A program made the translations under genes and the position numbers. A stretch of DNA of 64,000 nt, taken from assembly GCA_964583795.1 (NCBI GenBank), contig CAZOWX010000004.1, forward strand, positions 1-64,000, written 5' to 3'. Within the stretch, counting starts at the first letter, position 1; each line of letters starts with the position of its first letter. Shown here piece after piece: positions 41,788 through 48,802 of the stretch. The notes beneath the pieces were generated by a model, which saw only the letters and a list, made by a program, of their open reading frames with translations, was not told the DNA's origin and did no database searches. The DNA is from JBDTME01 sp964583795. Lineage in GTDB: Bacteria; Patescibacteriota; Microgenomatia; UBA1400; PJMF01.

Positions 41788-42900
41788 CTACATTACCTCC
41801 ATGACTCCCCGATACATGCCCATCGAGCACGAGAACGGAAACTTGCCTTTATTCATTGGTGTAAAGGAAAATACTTGACTATCAGTCGCTGCTAAAAATG
41901 TTTTAATGCCATATTCTTGAAAGACAAATGAGAGTGCGCAAGAGTAGACATTATTACTGGTTAACTTGAGCTCGACTGGGACCCCTCTTTTTACTTGGAC
42001 ATAATTGGGAGAGTAGCCACTGTTTTGAACCTCAATAGTAATCTCTTGTTTGCCATCTGCAGTTGGTGCAGCTTGAGCTGTACTTGATGTGGTAAAGATA
42101 TTTGTTACGGGTTGGGTAAGTGATTGAATCGTCACTGGTGAGTTGAGTACTACCAAAATGCCATTGAAACTGTTGATTGCGAAAATGATCAAAAACGCTG
42201 CCGCAATTTTGAGAAACTTACCTTGAAAAGTCTCTGAAAGTTTCGCAGTAGCAATGCCAATCACGGCAAAAAGTGGCGAAGTTCCCAGCACGAATACTCC
42301 CATAGTGAGTGCTCCGACGATTGGATTACCACTGGTAATCGCGAGTACTTCCATTGATTGAGTGACGCCGCAGGGAATAAAAATAGTAAGTAGCCCGAGC
42401 AGAGCTGGAGTAAAAAACGCGCGCCCCTTACTGGTTTGCCGGATTCTGCGTTGAATAAACTTCGGTGGTTGGATCAGAACATGACGGAAAATGGGGTGGA
42501 CTTCCAGTAAATTCATTGCCGTGGCAAACATAAATATTGCCGCAAATCCTTGAAATGCTAGACGAACACCTAAACTTAGTTCGAGTTTTGATCCGAGGAA
42601 TCCAAGCAAAAAACCTAAAATGACATGCGAGATGAGCTTGGCTATTAAAAATAAGGTGACTGGCAAATAATCAAGTTGATCGAACGATAGTGCAAGCGTA
42701 TGGGCTTTGTTACGTGGTAAATTTGCAGCATTATATTTCTTTTTCCGCAGTGCTTTCAGTTCTTTTTTAGCCAGCGCATTGTCTTGCAGCTCCTCATCTT
42801 TTTGATTGGCGATGATACTGCTGAGCAACCCACCTTGCACTGCTAAGCAGGAAAGGCCTCCGGTGGTGAGTCCTGTGAGAAAAATAACCCATAAGTTCAT
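41788..42900 (-). CDS. TauE/UreH-like membrane protein with C-terminal cupredoxin domain
   Basis: A 370-residue protein from the ATG complementary to 42898-42900. Residues 1-250 hold six membrane helices with GLTTGGLSCLAVQGGLL and FIPCGVTQSMEVLA, which match the sulfite-exporter/UreH-type (CcdA-like) domain with Cys and Pro in the helices. After an Ala/Ser linker, residues about 275-370 form a cupredoxin fold: VQNSGYSPNYVQVKRGVPVE, Cys in NNVYSCALSF and the C-terminal FSCSMGMYRGVMEV copper site. A membrane permease fused to a blue-copper-like tail fits copper export or sequestration. Operon position between CopA and CopZ strengthens this. Confidence 0.82.
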   Translation of the reverse strand: MNLWVIFLTGLTTGGLSCLAVQGGLLSSIIANQKDEELQDNALAKKELKALRKKKYNAANLPRNKAHTLALSFDQLDYLPVTLFLIAKLISHVILGFLLGFLGSKLELSLGVRLAFQGFAAIFMFATAMNLLEVHPIFRHVLIQPPKFIQRRIRQTSKGRAFFTPALLGLLTIFIPCGVTQSMEVLAITSGNPIVGALTMGVFVLGTSPLFAVIGIATAKLSETFQGKFLKIAAAFLIIFAINSFNGILVVLNSPVTIQSLTQPVTNIFTTSSTAQAAPTADGKQEITIEVQNSGYSPNYVQVKRGVPVELKLTSNNVYSCALSFVFQEYGIKTFLAATDSQVFSFTPMNKGKFPFSCSMGMYRGVMEVM

Positions 42901-42927
42901 ATGACCCCTATTGTACAATAGCTGTAT

Positions 42928-45264
42928 TTATAATTTGATCCGTTTTAAGCGAAGTGCATTGAGCACCACGCTGACGCTGGAAAATGCCATTGCCCCGCCT
43001 GCAATTGCTGGATTGAGCAAAATACCCCAGATTGGGTAGAGTAAACCGGCCGCGATGGGGATGGAGATGACGTTATAGAAAAACGCCCAAAACAAATTTT
43101 GCTTAATCGTACTCATAGTCGCTTTGGCAAGGCGATATGATTTGGGTAACTTGGAAATATGGCCACCAAGCAGCGTTATCCCGGCTGATTCAATTGCTAC
43201 ATCAGTCCCAGTGCCCATTGCCACACCAACGTCAGCAGTTGCCAAGGCAGGAGCGTCGTTGATGCCATCACCAATCATGGCGACAACTTTGTGCTGAGCT
43301 TGTAATTTTTCGACTTGATTGGCTTTATCTTTGGGTAACACTTGAGCGATCACTTGATCAATTCCGAGCAGGTTGGCGATGTGCTCTGCTGTTTTTTGAT
43401 GATCGCCGGTGAGCATTGCGACACTCAGTCCCAAAGAGTGCAAGGTTTCAACTGTGCTTTTTGCATCGTCTTTGATAGTGTCAGCAACGCCGATGTAGGC
43501 GAGAACATGTGTATCATTCATCAATAAGATTGGTGTTTTTCCCTGAGTACTGAACTGATCAATAATCGAATCATCAATACGAACCTTTAGCTGAGTTGCA
43601 AGAGTATGATTACCGGCATAGTATTTGGTAGCGTTGATGACTCCACTGACCCCTTTGCCCTCAAGATTGGAAAAATCAGTGACTGTTAAGGGTGAAATCT
43701 TTTGTTCTATTGCTTTCTCAACGATTGCACTTGCCAGTGGATGTTCAGAATGTTTTTCCAAGCTATAAAGTAGTTGTAATATGTTTGTTTCAGAAAGTTC
43801 ACTGGTGCTTTGAACGTCAGTGACTTTTGGAGTACCGTTGGTGAGTGTTCCAGTTTTATCAAACACAATCGTATCAACTTTACTAAACCGCTCGAGACTT
43901 TCAGCATTGCGGATCAAGATCCCGTTTTGAGCAGCTTTACCAACACCCACGATCACGGCAGTCGGAGTGGCAAGTCCCATGGCACAAGGACAAGCAATTA
44001 CTAAAATGGCGACCAGATTTACTATTGCCAATGAAAGGGCTTGAGAAAATGGCATAAACTGGGAGCCGATGATGATCCAAGCCAGAAAGACGATGATTGC
44101 CAGTATCAGTACGATTGGAACAAAAATTGCCGAAATCTGGTCGGCTAACTTTTCAATGGGAGCTTTCGAACCTTGCGCGTCCTCAACCATTTTTATAATT
44201 TGCGCTAACACTGTTTCGGAGCCGACTTGAGTAGTTTTGATCCTGATTGAGCCTTGCTTATTGATTGTTGCGCCGATGACAGTATCATCGATTTTTTTAT
44301 CGACCGGGATAGATTCTCCGGTAATCATGGATTCATCAATCGAAGTACTTCCTTCAATAATTGTTCCATCAACAGGGATTTTTTGACCAGGCTTGACGAT
44401 GACAACGTCACCAACAACGACTTCTGCCACATCAATTTCAATTTCTTTGTTGTCTCTCAGGACGAGTGCTTTTTTGGCTTGTAAGCCAATGAGTTTTTCA
44501 ATCGCTTCGCCAGTTTTGAGTTTGGATTTGGTTTCTAAGTACTTTCCCAAAGTAATAAAGCCGATGACAACGATCACCACATCGTAATACGAGTGTGATG
44601 TGTCAATCAGGGAAGCGAGTGGTAATTCAAAAGCACTCAGAATGAAACTGTACAAAAATGCGACCGATGTGCCGATACCGACTAACGTATCCATATTGGC
44701 AACCTTATTTTTCAAAAATGAAACGACCGCTTTTAAGTACGGTTGTCCAACGACAACTAACATATATGTAGCAAACACTGGTAAAAGATGGTGAAAAAAT
44801 TCTTTCATCGTTTCGCTCATCATTGGAAGGATGCCAAGCGTATCAGAAAAAAGTTCATAGCTCATCAAGGCCACACTGATAAAAATTTGAGGGATGGAGA
44901 CAACAACTTTTTGTTTTAATGATCGTAAATACAGTAGTTTTCTCGCCTTTGGAGAAGCGTCCATAGCGTTTAGTGCTTCTTCCCCATGATCCATGTGCGA
45001 TGTGTGTTGACCCTCGTGCATATGGTTTGATTGTGCTGATGAATGAGTGTTCAATGCATAACCATATTTACCAATCACCTGGTTCATTTTTTCGAGCTCA
45101 ACTCTTTGAGGATCAAAGGTGACTTTTGCTTTTTCAGTCCCGTAATTCACTTCACACTCACTTACCCCGTCAAGTTTTTTTAATTGCCGAGTAATGACGT
45201 TTGCACACGAAGCGCAATGCATCCCATTAATATCGAACGATTGGGTGGTATTAGTTGTGGGCAT
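42928..45264 (-). CDS. copA: Copper-translocating P-type ATPase
   Basis: A 778-residue P1B-type ATPase. Residues 10-75 are an HMA domain with NGMHCASC, followed by a His-rich segment (HMHEGQHTSHMDHGEE). The transmembrane metal site is VIACPCAMGLATP, the phosphorylated Asp is in DKTGTLTNG, the actuator has TGES, and the hinge is GDGINDAPAL. It exports Cu(I) using ATP. It overlaps the end of the ArsR-YHS regulator by 14 bases and is followed by the cupredoxin-tailed protein and CopZ, giving a four-gene copper operon under one operator. Confidence 0.97.
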   Translation of the reverse strand: MPTTNTTQSFDINGMHCASCANVITRQLKKLDGVSECEVNYGTEKAKVTFDPQRVELEKMNQVIGKYGYALNTHSSAQSNHMHEGQHTSHMDHGEEALNAMDASPKARKLLYLRSLKQKVVVSIPQIFISVALMSYELFSDTLGILPMMSETMKEFFHHLLPVFATYMLVVVGQPYLKAVVSFLKNKVANMDTLVGIGTSVAFLYSFILSAFELPLASLIDTSHSYYDVVIVVIGFITLGKYLETKSKLKTGEAIEKLIGLQAKKALVLRDNKEIEIDVAEVVVGDVVIVKPGQKIPVDGTIIEGSTSIDESMITGESIPVDKKIDDTVIGATINKQGSIRIKTTQVGSETVLAQIIKMVEDAQGSKAPIEKLADQISAIFVPIVLILAIIVFLAWIIIGSQFMPFSQALSLAIVNLVAILVIACPCAMGLATPTAVIVGVGKAAQNGILIRNAESLERFSKVDTIVFDKTGTLTNGTPKVTDVQSTSELSETNILQLLYSLEKHSEHPLASAIVEKAIEQKISPLTVTDFSNLEGKGVSGVINATKYYAGNHTLATQLKVRIDDSIIDQFSTQGKTPILLMNDTHVLAYIGVADTIKDDAKSTVETLHSLGLSVAMLTGDHQKTAEHIANLLGIDQVIAQVLPKDKANQVEKLQAQHKVVAMIGDGINDAPALATADVGVAMGTGTDVAIESAGITLLGGHISKLPKSYRLAKATMSTIKQNLFWAFFYNVISIPIAAGLLYPIWGILLNPAIAGGAMAFSSVSVVLNALRLKRIKL

Positions 45265-45736
45265 AACTCTCCGGTTGTTCCAGAAACTGCTTCAAGCAGC
45301 CACTGGCACAAAAATAATAGGTTTGATCGTGATGTGTGTGCGAAAAGCCAGCTGTTTTGGGAGAGAGTCTCATTTGGCAAACTGGATCATGAACGAGCGG
45401 TACCAACTCTTTCATGCTCAATTTTACTGCTTTGCTGACTTGATTTTCTGACAGCTGATGAATAACTACTTCTCGCAATAGGTCACTGGCTTTGATAAAG
45501 TGGTTGCTAGTGAGGGAGTAATAGATTTGTTTTCCTTCACGCCGTGATTGCACGACTTTTGCGTCACGCAGAATCATCAAGTGTTGGCTGATGTTGGCTT
45601 GAGGTAAATCAAGCATAGTGTGAATATCAGTCACTGGGAGCTCCTGGTCTCGAAGTAAGTGAATGATCTCGAGTCTTTTGGGATGAGCGATAGCTTTAAG
45701 CAGTTCAGCTTGATGTTCAAAAACCTGCAATAACAT
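45251..45736 (-). CDS. ArsR-family regulator fused to a YHS metal-binding domain
   Basis: A 161-residue protein. Residues 1-95 are an ArsR winged helix (LLKAIAHPKRLEIIHLLRDQ, then DLPQANISQHLMILRDAKVV and the wing GKQIYYSL). Residues about 112-158 form a YHS domain: VHDPVCQMRLSPKTAG followed by YYFCASGCLKQFLE, with the Cys and Phe-x-x-x-x-C pattern of that metal-binding module. It is probably a copper or other metal sensor that represses the operon when metal is low. The start codon lies inside a perfect palindrome (45733-45756) that overlaps the -10 box. The end overlaps copA by 14 bases, so translation is coupled. Confidence 0.9.
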   Translation of the reverse strand: MLLQVFEHQAELLKAIAHPKRLEIIHLLRDQELPVTDIHTMLDLPQANISQHLMILRDAKVVQSRREGKQIYYSLTSNHFIKASDLLREVVIHQLSENQVSKAVKLSMKELVPLVHDPVCQMRLSPKTAGFSHTHHDQTYYFCASGCLKQFLEQPESYAHN

Positions 45737-45756
45737 ATTCCAATATTAGAATATGT
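45733..45756. promoter_or_regulatory. Operator of the copper operon (ArsR-type palindrome)
   Basis: ACATATTC and GAATATGT are perfect eight-base inverted arms separated by eight bases. The repeat covers both the -10 box and the start codon of the ArsR-YHS gene, so a bound dimer would block transcription directly. It also lies close to the divergent gene at 45811. Confidence 0.75.
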
Positions 45757-45772
45757 CTAAGGTGTTTGTCAA
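45745..45772 (-). promoter_or_regulatory. Promoter of the copper operon
   Basis: On the minus strand TTGACA (45772-45767), 16-base spacer, TCTAAT (45750-45745). The predicted start falls within a few bases of the ATG, so the mRNA would be leaderless or nearly so. No ribosome site is present. Confidence 0.7.
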
Positions 45773-45810
45773 TGGTGGAAATAGATCAACATTTTTTTAT
45801 GGAGGTACGT

Positions 45811-46425
45811 ATGGTCATCAAGTATGTGCAAGTGACCGGATTAGGATTACTGTTATTTGGGGGTATTTATTGGTATACAACCGCAATGCAGATTCCAAAT
45901 CCGCTAAATAAAGCAATTGCTGATACATCAGTCTATTTAATGGGTTTTTCGATGATCCTCAGTGGCATCTGTTACTTTTGGGATTTTTTGGATACCAAAA
46001 TTATCTATCGAAAGTACTTGGGACTTATCGGATTTGCATTTGCATTGGTGCACATCGGATTGTCCTTTTCAGCTTTGTTGCGCTTATTTCAAATCGAGAC
46101 TTGGCAAAAGGGATTATTTTGGCCAGCGCTTGTGGGACTGGTTGCAACGATGATCTTTACCGTGATGGCTGCAATTTCAAATCAATTTAGTGCCTCACAC
46201 TTGGGTGGCAAGATGTGGAAAAACATTTTGCATACTGGGTACATTGCCATGATTTTGATTTTAGCGCATGTTGTTTTTCTCAAACTAAAATACTGGATGC
46301 CTTGGTTCAATGATGGAATGAAAACATTGCCATCATCAAGTCTTTTGGTTTCCGGTTTTATTTTGATTGTAGTGTTGATGCGAGTGGCGGTGGCGTTATC
46401 AGTTCGAACTCATGCAAAAAAGTGA
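45811..46425 (+). CDS. Ferric-reductase-like/heme membrane protein
   Basis: A 204-residue protein; the ATG at 45811 has GGAGG five bases upstream, so earlier in-frame starts are rejected. Six hydrophobic segments carry histidines placed for heme: AFALVHIGLSFSALL (about residue 77) and NILHTGYIAMILILAHVVFL (about 145-160). This resembles the ferric-reductase-like/MsrQ-type membrane domain that passes electrons across the membrane. No FAD domain is present. The stop overlaps an alternative start of the peroxiredoxin gene, so the two are one operon, divergent from the copper operon. Confidence 0.75.
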   Translation: MVIKYVQVTGLGLLLFGGIYWYTTAMQIPNPLNKAIADTSVYLMGFSMILSGICYFWDFLDTKIIYRKYLGLIGFAFALVHIGLSFSALLRLFQIETWQKGLFWPALVGLVATMIFTVMAAISNQFSASHLGGKMWKNILHTGYIAMILILAHVVFLKLKYWMPWFNDGMKTLPSSSLLVSGFILIVVLMRVAVALSVRTHAKK

Positions 46426-46448
46426 TAGCTATTCGAAGGGGTGAGATT

Positions 46449-46913
46449 ATGCTTTCAGAGGGACAATTAATACCTGCGTTTTCATTACACGACCAGAATG
46501 GTCAAACAGTGAGTGCAAAAGATCTTAAGGGGAACTGGGTGGTGATCTATTTTTATCCCAAAGATGACACTCCTGGTTGTACCAAGGAAGCCTGTTCATT
46601 TCGTGATACGTATGCTGATTTTGAAAAAAATGACATTAAAGTAATTGGTATGAGTAAAGACTCGGTTGCTTCTCATCAAAAGTTCAAAGAGAAGTACCAG
46701 CTTCCATTTACTTTACTTGCAGACCCTGATTTGAATGTGCTCAAGGCATTTGGTGTTTGGGCGAAGAAGAAGTTTATGGGTAGAGAGTATGATGGAATTT
46801 TACGAACAACATTTCTTATTGATCCGAGTGGAAAAGTAGCCAAGGTATATGAAAACGTGAAACCAGCTGATCACGCCAAAATGATCTTGCATGATTGGGA
46901 AATGCTGCGATAA
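46449..46913 (+). CDS. bcp: Thiol peroxidase of the Bcp/PrxQ family
   Basis: A 154-residue protein; the ATG at 46449 has GGGGTGAG upstream. The peroxidatic Cys is in PKDDTPGCTKEACSFRD, with the nearby second Cys of the atypical two-cysteine group, and DPSGKVAKVYENVKP is the usual end. It reduces hydrogen peroxide and organic peroxides with thioredoxin-like donors. It follows the ferric-reductase-like gene and precedes the tiny Cys-rich peptide gene, forming a redox operon. Confidence 0.95.
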   Translation: MLSEGQLIPAFSLHDQNGQTVSAKDLKGNWVVIYFYPKDDTPGCTKEACSFRDTYADFEKNDIKVIGMSKDSVASHQKFKEKYQLPFTLLADPDLNVLKAFGVWAKKKFMGREYDGILRTTFLIDPSGKVAKVYENVKPADHAKMILHDWEMLR

Positions 46914-46947
46914 TGATAGATCATTATCAATAAAGAAAGGAGAATAT

Positions 46948-46992
46948 ATGATTGGAAATGGAACCTGTTGTGGTGGGGACTGCGATTGCTAA
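46948..46992 (+). CDS. 14-residue cysteine-rich peptide
   Basis: A complete tiny reading frame, MIGNGTCCGGDCDC, with a strong ribosome site (AAAGGAG, five bases before the ATG). Four of 14 residues are Cys (7, 8, 12, 14) and two are Asp. It is followed by a 14-bp perfect hairpin, so it is the last cistron of the redox operon. The composition suits binding of a soft metal such as Cu(I) or a role as a redox thiol, and the copper operon is next door. The strong ribosome site and stop-hairpin context argue that it is translated. No relative is recognised; metal binding is inferred. Confidence 0.6.
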   Translation: MIGNGTCCGGDCDC

Positions 46993-47004
46993 CCCTGGCA
47001 CACA

Positions 47005-47036
47005 ATATCATCCCCACCGCTTGGTGGGGATGATAT
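47005..47036 (+). terminator. Intrinsic terminator-like hairpin after the redox operon
   Basis: ATATCATCCCCACC and its exact complement GGTGGGGATGATAT enclose the loop GCTT, giving a 14-bp perfect stem. A short T-rich stretch (ACTTTGTTTT) follows. It directly precedes the start of the CoA-binding protein gene. Confidence 0.7.
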
Positions 47037-47046
47037 ACTTTGTTTT

Positions 47047-47451
47047 ATGAATATGATTGATTTTAAAACCATTCTTGCTCCTTCCAAAACAATTGCCGTC
47101 GTAGGCTTGTCTGATGATCCTTCGAGACCAAGTTATCAGATTGCAACTTATTTGTTGTCGGTTGGGTTCACTGTCGTTCCAGTTAATCCCAACATCACTT
47201 CATTCAAAGGGATTGAGGCATATCCATCGTTGTCGTCGATTCCCCCTTCAATTCCGATTGACATTGTGAATATTTTTCGAAGGTCTGAAGCAGTTCTGTC
47301 CGTTGTTCAGGAGTTAATTCAAACGCAAAGAAAAGCAGTTGTTTGGATGCAAGAGGGGGTTGTTTCCCAGTCAGCGAAACAGTTGGCTGAAGCACACGGT
47401 TTAACCGTGGTGATGGATACATGTATCATGAAGCAACACTTCGCTTTGTAG
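47047..47451 (+). CDS. CoA-binding domain protein (YccU-like)
   Basis: A 134-residue Rossmann-type protein: TIAVVGLSDDPSRPSYQIATYL at the start, VVPVNPNITSFKGIEAYPSL in the middle and VVWMQEGVVSQSAKQLAEAHG near the end are the signatures of the YccU/CoA-binding family. The C-terminal VVMDTCIMKQH has the conserved Cys. It binds CoA or a related nucleotide; function is not settled. It begins 10 bases after the hairpin, which would separate it from the redox operon. Confidence 0.92.
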   Translation: MNMIDFKTILAPSKTIAVVGLSDDPSRPSYQIATYLLSVGFTVVPVNPNITSFKGIEAYPSLSSIPPSIPIDIVNIFRRSEAVLSVVQELIQTQRKAVVWMQEGVVSQSAKQLAEAHGLTVVMDTCIMKQHFAL

Positions 47452-47548
47452 TCGAGTGAAATTTATTGTGCGATCACACTCTTTAAGTTTTTTCTAATTT
47501 TTGTTTCAACTAGTTTGTGAGTTGCTTTTGTGGTTGAATGGTTTGCAT

Positions 47549-48802
47549 ATGTTCATGTTGTCACTGGTTCTTGCTCAAACAGTTTTTTTGCTGCTCTTAG
47601 TTGGGGTGGCCCATCGGTTTCGATCGCGGTTAGGTTTTGAGCCGCTCATGGCGTTGCTTGTAACAGTTATTGTGGTGGTCCAGTGGTTGTCTGATGTTGG
47701 TTCGATGGTTGTCGCTGACTCATTGCCGTTTTTTATTGCCTCAATTGTTTTTTTCCCGTCAGTTCTCGTTGGTCTGTTTTTTATCTTTGTATTTGATGGA
47801 CCAATGCATACCAGAAAATTATTCTTCGGGTTAGTTATTGGAGAAGTTCTTTATGCACTCGCAGTGTTGTTTTTGTGGCTCTTGGGTTTGATGCCAGACT
47901 ATTTGCACCTCGATATGTCATGGTTTCAAAATCACACGTTTTCAACAATTGCAGTTATAGCCGATTTTTACTTTGTCACCTTTGTGTGGAGTGTCATGAG
48001 CAAAAAAGAGAGTTTGCTCTTTTTAAAGATAGCCGCAGTTTTTTTTGCCGTGAGTTGTCTAGATACAACTATTTTTGTTTTTGGAGCCTTTTGGAATAAT
48101 CCGGCGATGTGGTCAATCCTGAAAGCTGACCTGATTACCAGAGCGATACTTTCTGCTGTGGTGGTCCCAGTAGCGTACGTCTATGTTTTACTAGAAAGAA
48201 AACGAACAGGTTTTCATTTGGAGACGAGGTATCCTTGGTCAATTTTAATTTCTGAACAGGAAACCCAGCTTAAGTTGAAACAGGCTAAAGAAAAAATTAC
48301 CGAGCTCGAACGAACTCAGCAACAATTAAAGGAGATGGTGACAGTAGTAAATCAATCGCACTCAGCCGTCATTGTGTTTAGTAAATTATGCGAAATTACT
48401 TGGGTAAATCATGGTTTTCTCAAGCTCACGGGGTATGCGGAAAGCGAGATTATAGGAAAAAGACGAGAGCAGGTTTTTGATTTGCTCAAGGTGAGTCAAG
48501 AGGAAGTCTCAGCATTTAAGCAAGGTATCGAGCAACTCAATCCCTTCTCTGTTGAGTTAGAAATAAAGAGTAAGGAAGGTCGGTCGATCTGGATTCACAC
48601 CGATATTACTCCAGTTTTTGACAACAATGAGGTCATTAAATTTATTGAAGTCGACTCGGATGTGACTCAAATGAAACTTACTGCACAAAAGTTGGAAGAG
48701 ACGAACAAACAGCTATCTCGGATGAATTCATTGATGGTTGATCGAGAGTTGAAAATGGTGGAGTTAAAACAACAACTACACCCCGTGAAGGGGAGTACAT
48801 GA
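47549..48802 (+). CDS. Membrane PAS-domain sensor protein without kinase
   Basis: A 417-residue protein from the ATG at 47549 (a TTG at 47501 would add 16 residues). Seven hydrophobic segments fill residues 1-210, followed by a coiled coil (LKLKQAKEKITELERTQQQL) and a PAS domain at about 275-400 (SHSAVIVFSKLCEITWVNHG, FLKLTGYAESEIIGKRREQV). It ends in another coiled coil with no kinase or phosphatase domain. Its stop overlaps the histidine kinase start by four bases, so the kinase is translated with it and the two may form one sensory complex. Confidence 0.8.
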   Translation: MFMLSLVLAQTVFLLLLVGVAHRFRSRLGFEPLMALLVTVIVVVQWLSDVGSMVVADSLPFFIASIVFFPSVLVGLFFIFVFDGPMHTRKLFFGLVIGEVLYALAVLFLWLLGLMPDYLHLDMSWFQNHTFSTIAVIADFYFVTFVWSVMSKKESLLFLKIAAVFFAVSCLDTTIFVFGAFWNNPAMWSILKADLITRAILSAVVVPVAYVYVLLERKRTGFHLETRYPWSILISEQETQLKLKQAKEKITELERTQQQLKEMVTVVNQSHSAVIVFSKLCEITWVNHGFLKLTGYAESEIIGKRREQVFDLLKVSQEEVSAFKQGIEQLNPFSVELEIKSKEGRSIWIHTDITPVFDNNEVIKFIEVDSDVTQMKLTAQKLEETNKQLSRMNSLMVDRELKMVELKQQLHPVKGST

